DNA of 64,000 nucleotides from contig NC_092672.1 of assembly GCF_964355755.1 (NCBI RefSeq), positions 29,882,501-29,946,500 of the forward strand, read 5' to 3'. Source of the DNA: Antedon mediterranea (lineage: Eukaryota; Echinodermata; Crinoidea; Comatulida; Antedonidae). Below are positions 1-12,016 of this stretch, piece by piece. Position numbers and translations under genes: made by a program. Each line of letters opens with the position of its first letter. Within the stretch, counting starts at the first letter, position 1. The notes under the pieces were generated by a model. The model saw only the letters and a list, made by a program, of their open reading frames with translations, did no database searches and was not told the origin of the DNA.

Positions 1-754
1 TATCACCTTCACATTTACCAAATACATTGTTATAGTGCTCTTGTTTACTATATCTAATAATACTATTTAGTTTGTTTCTATAACAACAATATTTTTTCCA
101 ATGTGAAGGTGATGACGAAGCTTTATATCTAGCATACAGCTTTTGCCTGGTTTTGATTGACTTGGCTATACCTTCAGTTATCCAAGGTGATTTGAGCTTG
201 TTTGCTCGAGTACGAATATTTTGCAGTGGAAAATGTCTGTTTATACAATCGTTAAGTATGTTATTAAAACTAGAAAAAGCTATGTTTACATCACTTTGTT
301 CAAGTACTTCATTCCAGCTTATGTTATTTACATTTTCAATGAATTCTTGTTTAGATATATCATTGTAAATACGTTTCTTAATGAATTTAGGTGGTTTTTT
401 TTTAATATGGAAGGATGAGTTAATACAAAATGTGAGAAAATGATCAGATAAATCGACAGTAAATATTCCGGATGTGAAAGAGGGATACAAGGATTCAATA
501 TTACAGTAGATATTATCAATAATAGTAGAGCTATGCAAGGTAATTCGGGTTGGATTAGTAATAACAGGCTGAAATGAATGACTGAAAATATTATCAATGT
601 GATCCTGGACATATTGATCAGTACTAAGAAGGTTGATGTTAAAATCACCAGCTAAGTATGCCATTTTTTTATCTTCATTAATAATTTTCATGACTGATGA
701 TAGGTCCATATTTAAGGTGTTAGCGTTGGTGTCAGGTGGACGGTATATAATTCC
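1..754 (-). mobile_element. 5'-truncated non-LTR retrotransposon (LINE), runs off left edge
   Basis: Minus-strand LINE DNA. The homologous part of other array copies (for example 20478 onward) reads straight through the position where lectin intron 3 resumes here, about 751-760. The element's truncated 5' end is therefore at about 754 and its 3' end lies outside the window. It shares a few bases (TCCACATAAC) with the target, so the junction cannot be fixed to a single base. It sits in intron 3 of copy 0 and separates the visible exons 4-6 from any upstream exons. The reading frame is unbroken, which suggests a fairly recent insertion. Confidence 0.8.
2..754 (-). CDS. LINE ORF2 fragment: C-terminal part of the endonuclease and linker to reverse transcriptase
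   Basis: Reading the minus strand from 754 down to 2 gives 251 codons with no stop; the frame is open at both ends. Landmarks in order are GIIYRPPDTN (about 754-725), AGDFNINLL (about 651-625), NPTRIT with S-x-T-I-I-D-N-I downstream, and SGIFTVDLSDHF. These are the usual hallmarks of the apurinic-like endonuclease of CR1/L2/Jockey-type LINEs. The segment after about 410 down to 2 is the basic linker that precedes the reverse transcriptase (SPWITEGIAKSIKTRQKLY). The N-terminal endonuclease half is missing because the copy is 5'-truncated. The reverse transcriptase would lie to the left of the window. The clade is not settled. Confidence 0.8.
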
Positions 755-1420
755 ACATAACTGCTTTCCGTTTACTATAGTACAAAACTCACATTTGTTT
801 GTTAGTTATGTGAGCGTCTCACTAGACAATACAAATCAGTAGGGTGGGGACGGACGCATTTTGTATAATTATTTGTACTCTATGAAATGATGACTTTTTG
901 GCTTTTCCTGTTGTTGTTGCCGCCAAACAATGGGCCAGAATTCATTTATGACTTTGGTTTTTTTCTCCTTCTTTCTTATAGCCCACTTTTAATCATTCTT
1001 TCATATCCTAACATAATAATTAGAATTCTCCCTTTATATAAACCATTATTATCTAACATATTTAACATTTGTCCACTTAAATTATTTATGTTATTTTCTG
1101 AACAAACAAGACTTATTCAAATTATGTGTCAAATCATGATTTTACCAACAATTCATGACCAAAGAATATGGGTGGTTTATTATACTTTGTGATGTATCAT
1201 TCCTTAACCAGTAAAACAATTTCGTCAATGGATTTGGACCACTGTGTGCCGCAGTCATTATTGATCGTTATGTTATTCATTTTTTTTATCGTTACGGTAT
1301 CATTATAGATCGTTACGGTATCGTTATCGATGTCACTATCACTATTGATATCAATATTATTATGATCATCATTACTTAAATCTTACGTACATCTTAACTT
1401 AATTAAATATTTATAAACAG
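755..1420 (+). other. Intron 3 remnant of copy 0
   Basis: No gene. The stretch matches intron 3 of the other copies (for example 20490-21147). It contains a conserved TGGGGACGGACGCATTTTG segment (the site where the 7.26-kb palindrome inserted in copy G) and a short ATCGTTACGGT-type repeat near 1290-1340. Confidence 0.7.
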
Positions 1421-3407
1421 CTCCATCTGATTTTAACAATGAACGAATTTCTGGTGCTGTGGTAACTATTAAAACGGATGATATGAGTACAGAAACCACG
1501 TGTGGTCATACTGTAACAATTGCCGATTCGTTACGCGCTCCATTGATTCAATTTACCTGCAACCCACCAATCAGAGGACGCTACGTGAAACTATGGTTTC
1601 CGAATAAAATGGAATTCATTACCATTTGTGAAATTAAGGTCTACACAGATGATTTAAGCCAAGGTAAGTTGTTAGATAAACCTTTTTTAGATATAGTAGG
1701 CCTATTATTTTTACTTTGTTGTTTTTGTTATTTTCTTTGTTTAACTGCCCGATATAACGACACCTACACCAGTTGAAAGTTTTCGTCCTGAATTATTTTT
1801 TTTGGATATACAAAAAGGCAATGTCTATTGATTTTCTGGAAAATCGATATATTGGTGATGTCACAAAAGTAAAAAATAGAATATCCGAATCTTTAATAAG
1901 GGATCGAAATATTAAATATCGCGCCCTCTTTTGATCTCCCCTTTTTGTCAAGCGCTTAACTTATCTTTGTATTACTTCTTTTTCAGTTTTAATAATTTAG
2001 TTATACTCATGTACGACAAGCCAATGTACAGAGACGAGAGTGGGAAAAGATTTTTTCATAATTTTATAACTTGATATAATATATTTCAATAAACACAGAA
2101 AACCGTTAATAATTTGTTCATATGATACCAAAATTAGCCTATTCTACGTAGGTCATTTGATGTTCTAAATTTTACAGAGCCTCAGTGTGCAACTCCAATC
2201 CAAGTCAGTCCATTGAACAAGACTTTCCATTTACAAGACATATCTGGCAATGGAAATTACTTAAGTGGATCGCCTGATATAGCATTTACTACTGGTATTT
2301 ATGGCGAGCAAGATGGAGCAGTATTGATAAACAAAGATATTGGTTCGCAAATAACATTACTCTATGGACACAAAGGCCCAACTTTTACATTGGCTTTCTA
2401 TGTTTTCATGAACGACAATTCGAAAAAGGCCTTCGTTTATTCCAACTCATTTGAAATTATATTTGCGTTTCCTGTTGATCATCTGTTTCATGTGTCAGAG
2501 GTAGCGGTTAATTACAACTTGTATGGTGAAGTTATTCGTTGCAATGTCATGCGTTCTGAAGAGTGGACATTCTTTGCTCTTACATTCAACGGATTCGAAA
2601 GAAAAATACGACTTTGGCGAAACGGGGAGATTGCTTGTATGACTGATACGGAATTCTCGGAAATCAATTTTGGAAGCATTGTGTTTGGTTGTGACGAGAG
2701 TGTAATGAAGATGGCTAAGCTACAGGTTTACCGTGAGAGCCTTGATGAATATGAGATCAAAGAAGCGAGAGACCTGCACAATGTTATTAGAAGTAAGAAT
2801 TATTGTCTTTAGTAAATAGACATACACATCAGTTAATGATTATGATTATCAGTTGAAATCATTGTAATCATCACCATATTCACTATCAGTGTCATCATCA
2901 TCATCATCATCATCATCATAAATGTATTCATTTTATTTATTGTTTTGTTATCGTTATTATCAACATAATTATATATTCATTGTATTCTTGTTGTTTCTGG
3001 TGTTGGAGTCATAACTCCTTTTATGTATATTTTTTATCCTTTCTAAAATTAGTACTATAGTTAATAGTAAGGTATTTTCTAATAACAATGCCGTTTTTAC
3101 TGTCGCCTTCGTCCTTTTATTTTGATTTAAATGAAATATATATTTTTATTATTTTGCAGGTGATGAATGCTCGAAACCAAACCTTTTCCACGTCCACGTT
3201 TCCACAACTGGAAATGCGCTACCATCGGTTATAAGCCGTTCTTCTACACACTCGGAGGTCTTCTGCGTATTGAGATGTCGCAGAAACATAAATTGTTTTG
3301 GAATTATTTATGATCACAAAACAAAAAGCTGTGAAGAATTTAACGGAAATAATTTGTTAAATATTGAGACAGATTTAATTCGCAAGTACTACGTAGCAGT
3401 TCGGTAA
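1421..3407 (+). CDS. Lectin-array copy 0, exons 4-6 (FTP lectin end, LamG-like, PAN-like)
   Basis: Three exons are visible: exon 4 1421-1663, exon 5 2178-2792, exon 6 3160-3407 with TAA at 3405-3407. Splice sites are consensus (CAG before each exon; GTAAGT and GTAAGA donors) and each junction is phase 1, so the joined frame is open to the stop. Exon 4 encodes the second half of the fucolectin-type domain with Cys at TTCGH, FTCNP and TICEI. Exon 5 encodes a LamG/ConA-like domain (EEWTFFALTFNGF, LWRNGEIAC). Exon 6 encodes a PAN/apple-like domain (DEC, VFCVLRC, NCFGIIY, SCEEF). Exons 1-3 are not in the window: a LINE occupies intron 3 and the upstream part would lie to the left. What is visible is intact; whether the gene is whole cannot be judged. 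A candidate AATAAA lies at 3589-3594. Confidence 0.8.
2887..2921 (+). repeat. (TCA)n microsatellite in intron 5
   Basis: A TCA/ATC trinucleotide run downstream of exon 5. Longer or shorter versions occur at the same place in A (about 11293), B (about 22630), F (about 48268) and G (about 63370). It is nearly lost in C and D. Read on the minus strand it gives a meaningless poly-Met string. Confidence 0.85.
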
Positions 3408-5328
3408 ACTAATTGCAAGTTTAAAATTGTGATTTAGGCCTACTATTACCGAAAATATAGTAAAAGGCTACGTGGCTTTCTATCTCCCTAAAATTTATTG
3501 TGCAAAAAAGTACATAGTAATTTCATTTTTACTATTTTAAAATATTTCGAACGCGGCAGCATTGATACAAATCAAAATTGACTTGGAAAATAAAACATCA
3601 CAGATCGCTTTATATTACTGATATCGATTTTATTTAATATTGGGGATGATTTAACATTTGGGAGAAAATCTGTCTAAAGATTATTAAATTAAATTATTAA
3701 AATTATTAAAATATGTTCTTGGTCAGGCAATTATCTTTTGATAGCGTCATCACGTCTACAAATTTGATTGACCTTGGTAACGTAATGTCACGTGTATTAT
3801 GAATGGTTTATTATTCTACGTGTCATTCAAAGTATATTGCGCCCCCTTTCGCTCTTATAGCTGAATTGTATTATCATCAGAAAAATAATATTTAAAAAAA
3901 CATAAGCTTTCATAAAGAAATATGATATATATTAATTGTATTATGCTGGACTCTGTAACTAAATAAAGTTTTTACATAAAAAAGAAATAACAATACAAAT
4001 AAAGGAATCAAAATAAAAGAAACATGAGACAGACAGCAAATATTTCAGGACAGTTTCAAAGAAAGGAAGTTGTTCCTGTTAATTCTGACTAAATTAAATG
4101 TTTAGTAAATGTAGTCAGTAAACACATTTAAAGTCATTTAAACAATTAGTATTAGCAGATAAATGTGATATTTAAGGTTGTATATTGTTTGTTATTACAT
4201 TAAATTAGATATATATTGTACCACGATGACAGTTGTAGCCGATAGATAAAATAATTAACTAAATACAAATAACAACAAAATAAATCAATCATTTTTTTTT
4301 TCATTTGTTCACTTTTGAAAAAATGTAAAATATCATAACACATTAAGATTAAAGGAAAGGAAATATTCAAAAAAGGTTCCAATTCCACGAATTGAAAAAA
4401 TGACGTTTTGTTTAATATGGCTAATAATAGAGATTTTTAGATAAGAATTTCCCTTCTCATCAATCAAAGGTTTTAATTCTGTTTTCAATTTTTACAAAAA
4501 CTTTTATCTTGAATGTTTTGAACTTGATCGTTTGTATATTATTCGTTTTATTATAATAGAACTTAAAATACATTTAAAGTCAATTATAAAGTTTGCTAGT
4601 GTCTATTTATGCAACTTGTTTTCTGCAGATTGTCGAAGTTTGTCAACGGGTTTGTACTTGTAAACTTTTGAAAACCTTTCTTGATAAACTCGGAGTTTCC
4701 TCGAGTTTACAGTTCTTAGGTTTACATCATTAGGTAAAACAAAAGTTTATTAAGTAGAAAACGTTTACATTTTTTACTATGTTTTAAGAAATTATATTTT
4801 ATTTTCGCCTAGACTGTTCGATTCACAATATCACAATATAACTTGCTCTTTTGTGTTTCAACTTTATTCTGTTTTGAACTCGTCTGTTGTAGAATATAAT
4901 ATTAACTAAATTTAATGAAAATATAGTAAATACGTCATTATTGAGAGGCTGTAGCTAATTAGAATACGAAAATCCATCGAGATCAATGGCCATTTTTGAA
5001 ATGTAGAGAAGTCTTATGCGTTGCTGACGTCAAATAGAAATAAATAGTTAATTAATATTGATACATTACAGCCGGTAATCTATAGTTTGGCCTAAAATAT
5101 TAACAATTTTTACATTTTATGGTCACAATAAATGGTAATTATCTCTTAAATTTTTTAACACATCATACATACTCACGTTTGTATTGTTTGTCTTGTTGTT
5201 TGAATATGTATGCAAGCGTAGTAGGATTACAATGTCAGTTTATTAACAGAAAGAATGTAACCAACATACATTCTTCGGAAATAGTAACAAGTCAATCCGT
5301 TTTACAAGAGAAAAACTTAAGCGAACTC
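3408..5328 (+). other. Spacer between copy 0 and copy A
   Basis: No gene seen. Contents are the 3' untranslated region with AATAAA at 3589, a second AATAAA near 3961, a conserved AT-rich block (about 4380-4680) that recurs before C, D and the F region, and the sequence just upstream of exon 1. All of it recurs in the other spacers, so it belongs to the repeat unit rather than being unique DNA. Confidence 0.65.
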
Positions 5329-5510
5329 ATGATGTATTTGTTTATTTGTTTTTGTTTTCTTTTCAACTTTTTGAATTCTCATGCGGGTGAGTTGATTCTT
5401 ATTTTTTTCTTCAAATAGGTAGTACTAATACAAATTGTTGTTTTGTGCATTTAAGTAAAAAAAAATTGGTATTTTTTTGGCTAAAATGCAACTAATTCAT
5501 AACAAGGCCA

Positions 5511-5627
5511 ACAGCCATTAAGTCGCGTGCTACAATGCATAGTGATACCGGACCGACAGACAGACTGACAGACCGACAGACAGACCGACCGACATAGTGA
5601 ACTAGAGAGTCGCGTCCACGCGACTAA
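5511..5627. mobile_element. Small repeat with GTCGCGTG-type ends and a GACAGACC-rich core
   Basis: Copy D (32560-32580) reads CTAATTCATAAAAACATTCC with no gap, whereas here about 115 bp intervene after CTAATTCATAA. The insert starts near AGTCGCGTGC (5521) and ends near CACGCGACT (5617-5625), giving imperfect inverted ends. Between them is a run of GACAGACC/GACAGACT units (5547-5593). It is found only in copy A intron 1. It resembles a short non-autonomous element or SINE-like unit; the family is unknown. Confidence 0.55.
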
Positions 5628-6349
5628 AAACATTCCAAATTCAATTACAATATTTATGAGAATAGTAAATAATGTATTTAAAACACTAATTCATATAGAA
5701 AAAAAATATCATGTAATATTAATGAGAATATTTATTTTCGTGTGTTTAAAAAATGTATGTAAATATTTGATATTTGCAGTCTTCTGCTTTAAAATATAAT
5801 GAATATAGTTCTTTGAATGCAAAAAGAATGAAAAAACGGTCTTCATAATTTTAGATTCTTTTCTTTATTAAAAAATAATGCGTATACATTTTTCTTAGGT
5901 ACATTTTTTAATAAACGTATTTGAAAGAAATATAAAAACTAATAATAAATTTGACATTCATAGCTAATAGAATAGAATTTTGGAACGACGATAAAGGCAT
6001 CATGCACATATCTCTACTTTTTAAAGAATTATTTGTAACCAATTAAATCAAAATAATAGATTTCTCAATAATTTAAATAAGTGTTTGATTCCTTATACTT
6101 ATCTCATATATGTACTATAATCCATAGCTCGTTGACAAATCTACACTTTGTAACGAAATAAAATTTATTTCAGCACTCATATCTTATGGGAAGCCAGCAA
6201 CATCATTGTCTGTATATCCAGGTTCTTCACCTGTATATTCGACTGACGGGAAGGAAAGAACATACTGTTTCCATTCAGGTGATATACAGTCTAGACCACC
6301 GTAATTTAAAATAAATAATTATGTACAGCGATCCATATATGGTTATACC

Positions 6350-6376
6350 ATGGAGAAATAAGTTATATTTCTCCAT
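6350..6376. repeat. Intron 2 hairpin, 11-bp stem
   Basis: ATGGAGAAATA (6350-6360), five bases, then TATTTCTCCAT (6366-6376). The same inverted repeat is present in intron 2 of B, C, D and F and is degraded in G (near 53287). Function unknown. Confidence 0.6.
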
Positions 6377-6921
6377 CCATGGTTATATACGAAATTCGCA
6401 TGGGTTAGGCCTATTTGGTTTGCGCGAGATGAACATTGATACAAAGGGCAACAAAGGGATTTGGCGTTTTTTCATCGATTTTGGCATAAAACTGATTCCA
6501 TTCGTGAAACTGTAACAGGTTCAGCTATTGAAGTGTCAAGAATTGCAATTGAGGAAATTTTATTTTCGGGCTATACCGGGCCACAAAAATATGGCGAATA
6601 TTTACTATTGGCCGCCTTGGCTATACGGTATTTAGGGCTATAACTTTACGTAAACAGATACAAATTCATAACATAAAATATTTACATTTGTTAAAGCAAA
6701 AACACAGGTTGCTGAATGGCTGAAAGTTGATCTTGGAGCAAACTATACGATTACAACCGTGGTCATCGTTAATAGAATAAGTAAACTTTTTTATCGCAAT
6801 TATTAATGTCATTTTCACCTTCCATTCCACGTAGGCCTACAATTATCATTTTTATACGTATTTAAATTATCATTTTACCTAATAAATATAAAAATAATAT
6901 AATATATTATAAATAATATAT

Positions 6922-6956
6922 AAATATATAAAACAATATTATTGTTTTATATATTT
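6922..6956. repeat. 35-bp perfect AT-rich palindrome in intron 3
   Basis: Seventeen bases, one central T, then the exact reverse complement; the core is AACAATATTATTGTT. Identical palindromes lie at 20354-20388 (B), 27225-27259 (C), 33871-33905 (D), 43892-43926 (F) and 53839-53873 (G). Confidence 0.8.
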
Positions 6957-8136
6957 GCACATTCTACGAAAGTAGTCAAGCCGCTTGTGGAAAACAAAAG
7001 AAAAACTAATCCGTAAACAAAACAAAAAATACCAAATCTAGACAAAACTCCACATAACTGCTTTCTGTTTACTATAGTACAAAACTCACATTTGTTTGTT
7101 AATTATGTAAGCATCTCACTAGACAATACAAATCAGTAGGCTGGGGACGGACGCATTTTGTATAATTATTTGTGAAATGATGACTCTTTGGCTTTTTCTG
7201 TTGTTGTTGCGGCCAAACAATGGGCCAGAATTCAAACTCTTTTGACTTTATGACATTTTGTTTTGTCCTTTTTTATAGCCCACTTTTATTCATTCTTTCC
7301 TGCATATCCTAACATAATATTTAGAATTCTCTTTTTCGTTGTATAAACCATTATTATCTAACATATTTAACATTTGTCCACTTAAATTCTTTATGTTAAT
7401 TTCTGAACAAACAAGACTTATTCAAAGTATGTGTCAAATCATGATTTTACTAACAATTCATGACCACGTGATGTTTCATTCCTTAACCAGTAAAACAATT
7501 TCATCAATAGATTTGACCCACTGTGTGCCGCAGTCATTATTGATCGTTATGGTATTCATTGTTTATCGTTACGGTATCATTATCAATCGTTACGGTATCG
7601 TTATCGATATTGATGTCACTATCAGTATTGATCAATATTATTATGATCATCATTACTTAAATCTTACGTACATCTTAACTAAATATTTATAAACAGCTTC
7701 ATCTGATTTTAACAATAAACGAATTGCTGGTGCTGTGGTAACGATTAAAACGGATGATAATGAGTACACAAACCACGTGTGGTCATACTGTAACAATTGC
7801 CGATTCGTTACGCGCTCCATTGATTGAATTTACCTGCAACCCACCAATCAGAGGACGCTATGTGAAACTATGGTTTCCGAATAAAAAGGAATACATTACC
7901 ATTTGTGAAATTAAGGTCTACACAGATGATTTAAGGTAAGTGGTTAGATAGGCCTAGTTTTTTTTTATAATAGGCCTTTTATTATTTCTTTGTTTAATTG
8001 CCCAATATAACGACACCAGCTTAAAGTTTTCGTCCTGAATTATTTTTTTTGGATATACAAAGATGCAATGACTATTGATTTTCAGGAAAATCGAAATATT
8101 GGTGATGTCACAAAAGTGAAAAATGGAGTATCTGTA

Positions 8137-10304
8137 CAGTGGGAAAGCCACTTCGCGTTTTGACCGTTAAATCGTGTATAATCGACTTACTTCCGCATTG
8201 ACGATTTTGAAGCGCCACCTATCGTTGAAAACTGAAACCACGATTTTTCGTCGCCTAGCAAATAAGTGCTGTTTTATTTTAAGCTCTCATGAATATTTAA
8301 GAACCGCCCAACATTACCTATTATGGTAAAAGCATTTCCTAATAAGTATTATTGAATAACCAATCGGTTTCCTTCAAAGAAACCGAAGCTAATACAATAC
8401 ATTCGGCGACTGAAGTCGGGACTCGTGAAATTTATAAATGTGGTACGATTTGACTACTGTTTTGTTGTCCATTTTCTGAATAGTCGGAGGTGCATCCCAA
8501 CAAATTAAAAAAATTATAATCAATTGTTTTATCAAGAATAATATTAGTTTAATCGAGTATGATATATTTCTATCCTGTTCAAAATTTGTTGGTGTATTCT
8601 CAGGCCTCGAAATGTAGGTACATTTTCTAGCTGTGAGCGTGGTTTCGGCAACGCGAGACACGTGTGTCAGTATAGGCGATAGCGAGACGTGTGTTGTACT
8701 GTGTTGATGCTGATCCGATAGTCGTTAAGTTGTACTGATTACGAGTATCATTGGTCCTGGCCGGCCTAGCCTGGTGATCTGATCCCCGCAAAAAAAATAC
8801 TTTTTTCCAATCAGTATTAATATTATTATTTTGTTTTTCATTTATTATTTGATTTATTAGGCTCAATAGATGCCTAGCAGGCTACTAGTACTAGTAGGCC
8901 TAGATTATATAAATAATAATAGTAAATACTGTAATTTAATTAATAAAATACAGCTTCCATTTGCCTTACTTTTATGTCATCATATAATATTATAATTATA
9001 TATACAACCAGACATTAACATTTTTTTAAAAATAATATTTATTATTTTTTCTGACACTTTCAGGAATCGTTGTTGATGATGCAGAGTTTTTGTGACTTCA
9101 AACTGAGAGTGAAGTGGATAAAAAGATGACACCGGTACCTACCGACATTGTCATACCCAAACTATAATTTAATTATTTAAAACAAAATGTTGAATTACAA
9201 ATATATATGTATGTTGCAGAGGATTTAGATGAATTACAATACAAATATTTATGTTGAATGCAAACCTACTACACTATACTCTGTAAATTATGTTATTGTC
9301 ATGTGGTAGACCTTAAAAATTGAATATTTATTGTATGTTAGGCCTATTTTATATTTTATTATTACTGTATTAGTTTAATATTACTATTATTATAATTTAT
9401 ATTATACAGTACTAGTTTGTACATGTTTTTACCAAAAAAAAATGAATAAATAATTTGTTATTCAATCTAATTGCTTGTTTGTTCATCAATAACAAAACAA
9501 TTGTAAGCAAGTATATAACAGTTCTTGTTAGCCGCTTATTTCAGGTCATATTATTAATATTAGCTAGGCCCGACGCGCCCGATCACAATGTCACTAAGTG
9601 ACTTTCCGCCCCTGGAACAATCGGTCGCTAATATGGCTAGGCCTCGGACTCGTATAAAAGCTATTATAATAGTTATGATAAATATTCCTCAAAATGTATA
9701 CTGTGATAAATAAACAAGTAATAATATAAGTTGTATTGGAATGTATTTATTTATATGAATTCTTATACGCGGACAATTATAAATATCGCGTATATCGTTC
9801 GATATAAATAAATTTATAAACACGATGACGATGTGTTTACAAAATGGTGGTTTCGCTAGTTTTCGATGGAACAAATAGTGGTACCTTTAGTTTGAATAGT
9901 CGGAGCTGCATCCCAACCACCGAATTTTGTATCTTAATATCGTATTCTGTAGATTATTAATTTTTCTAACAGGGATTTTAAATTCAGGACTGTTCAATTT
10001 TTCTAAATATTTTATTTTAATGATTTTCTAGGGTACAATTTCGAAAAAAAGACATTGGTTGATTTTGCCGTTAAATTATTACAGATTATCGTTTTGTTAA
10101 AATACATTTAATTTTACATGACAATATATTAAAACCATTTATGAATTTATTTCACTAACAATATTTTTCCGATAATCAGCTAAATTTACAAATATTGTGT
10201 TTTTCCAACACTCTAAAATTTAGCAATTTTGAACTAAATTAGAAAAGTAGGGCGCCCTCTCCGAGTCGAAATTTGACACGATTTGTCGACTGGCTGTCCC
10301 ACTG
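8137..10304. mobile_element. 2.17-kb DNA transposon with CAGTGGG ends and TGTA target duplication (copy A intron 4)
   Basis: The left end reads CAGTGGGAAAGCC and the right end is the inverse of CAGTGGGACAGCC. TGTA flanks both sides (8133-8136 and 10305-10308). The uninterrupted site is seen in C at about 28445 (GAGTATCTGTATCTTTAAT), so the insertion and the 4-bp duplication can be read directly. No transposase was recognised; the longest frames are short and featureless, so it is probably non-autonomous or decayed. Two direct copies of GAATAGTCGGAG.TGCATCCC (about 8477 and 9894) lie inside. A second copy is at 45113-47279. The superfamily is not assigned. Confidence 0.8.
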
Positions 10305-12016
10305 TGTATCTTTAATATGGGATCGAAATATTAAATAGCGCGCCCTCTATTGATCTCCCCTTTTGTCAAGCGCTTAACTTATCTTTGTATTAGGCCTACT
10401 TCTTTTTCAGTTTTAATAATTTTGTACGAAGCCAATGTACAGAAACGAGAGTGGGAAAAGATTTTGCACTCTTACCATAATTTTATAACTTGATATAATA
10501 ACTTTTAAATAAACACAGAAAACAGTTAATTTTTTGTTCATATGAACGTGGGTCATTTGATGTTCTCAATTTCTACTGAGCCTCAGTGTGCGACTCCAAT
10601 CCAGGTCAGTCCATTGAACAAGACTTACTATTTAAAAGACATATCTGGCAATGGAAATTACTTAAGTGGATCACCTGATCTAGCATTTACTACTGGTATT
10701 TATGGCGAGCAAGATGAAGCAATATTGATAAACAAAGATATTGGTTCGCAAATAACATTACTCTATGGACACAAAGACCCGACCTTTACATTGGCTTTCT
10801 ATGTTCTCATGAACGACGGTTCAAAAAAGGCCTTCGTTTATTCCGACTCATTTGAAATTATATTTGCGTTTCCTGTTGATCATATGTTTCATGTGTCAGA
10901 GGCAGCGGTTAATTACAACGTGTATGGTGAAGTTATTCGTTGCAATGCCATGCGTTCTGAAGAGTGGACATTCTTTGCTCTTACATTCAACGGATTCGAA
11001 AGAAAAATACGACTTTGGCGAAACGGGGAGATTGCTTGTATGGCTGCTACGGAATTCTCAGAAATCAATTTTGGAAGCATTGTGTTTGGTTGCGACGAGA
11101 GTGTAATGAAGATGGCCAAGCTACAGGTTTACCGTGAGAGCCTTGATGAATATGAGATCAAAGAAGCGAGAGACCTGTAAAATGTTATTAGGAGTAAGAA
11201 TTATTGTCTTTAGTAAATAGACATACACATCAGTTAATGATTATGATTATCAATTGAAATAATTGTAATCATCACCATATTCACTATCAGTGTCATCATC
11301 ATCATCATCATCATCATCATAATAAATGTATTCATTTTATTTATTGTTTTGTTATCGTTATTATCAACATATATATTCATTGTATTCTTGTTGTTTCTGG
11401 TGTTTGAGTCATAACTCCTTTTATGCATATTTTTTTATCCTTTCTAAAATTAGTACTATAGTTTATAGTAAGGTATTTTCTAATAACAATGCTGTTTTTA
11501 CTGTCGCCTTTGTCTTTTTTTTCGGACTTAGAAGTAATATACATTTTTATTATTTTGCAGGTGATGAATGCTCGAAACCAAACCTTTTCCACGTCCACGT
11601 TTCCACAACTGGAAATGCGCCACCATCGGTTATAAGCCATTCTTCTACACACTCGGAGGTCTTCTGAGTATTGAGATGTCGCAGAAACATAAATTGTTTT
11701 GGAATTATTTATAATCATGAAACACAAAGCTGTGAAGAATTTAACGGAAATAATTTGTCAAATATTGAGAGAGATTTAATTAGAAAAAATTAAAAAAGTA
11801 CTACGTAGCAGTCCGGCAAAACTGTTGTAATTGATTAATACTGGAAATAAAAAAGTCAATACAATAAAGTAGAAAGTTAAAAACAAAATAATACTAATAA
11901 AACAAATAATAAAGCAATGATTTAACATTTTTTAAATGTTGTAAAAAGAAACAAAGAACAATGTTTTGATTTTCATCTTTTCTATAACAAGAATATTCAT
12001 GTTAGTGAGTAAACAA

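Larger units (their letters stand above)
5329..11816 (+). pseudogene. Lectin-array copy A, pseudogene (FTP-LamG-PAN)
   Basis: Homologous exons are 5329-5386 (signal peptide), 6174-6278, 6697-6780, 7697-about 7937, 10579-11193 and 11561-about 11816. Lesions: an extra A near 7758-7760 shifts exon 4; exon 4 lacks the CCAAG before its donor (7935); the exon 5 acceptor ACAG is changed to ACTG (10576-10579); exon 5 has TAA at 11178-11180; exon 6 has TGA at 11665-11667; and the end of exon 6 is altered by an insertion. Exons 1-3 remain open: MMYLF-type signal peptide, then a KPATSLSVY...CFHS strand and WLKVDLGANYTI. Intron 4 holds a 2.17-kb transposon (8137-10304). Copy F has the same exon 4 extra A, acceptor loss, TAA and TGA. 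A short N-terminal product cannot be excluded, but no complete protein is possible. Confidence 0.85.

Noticed and set aside
887-1192. 101-residue frame starting MMTFWLF, repeated at 20616 and 61362
   Set aside because: It lies in intron 3; A, C, D and F have indels that break it, and it has no splice or start support.
8389-8866. Two overlapping minus-strand frames inside the TGTA transposon
   Set aside because: No transposase motif or composition; too short and mostly low complexity. Being the same in both copies only reflects recent duplication.
10542-11180. Single-exon protein starting MNVGHLMFS in copy A, with similar frames in C, D and F
   Set aside because: The first ~12 residues come from intron 4; the real exon 5 starts after the CAG at the AG-CCT-CAG boundary, and the copies of the other type (0, B, G) lack this Met.
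11234-11428. Minus-strand frame with a run of Met
   Set aside because: It is the (ATC)n microsatellite of intron 5; the run length changes between copies.
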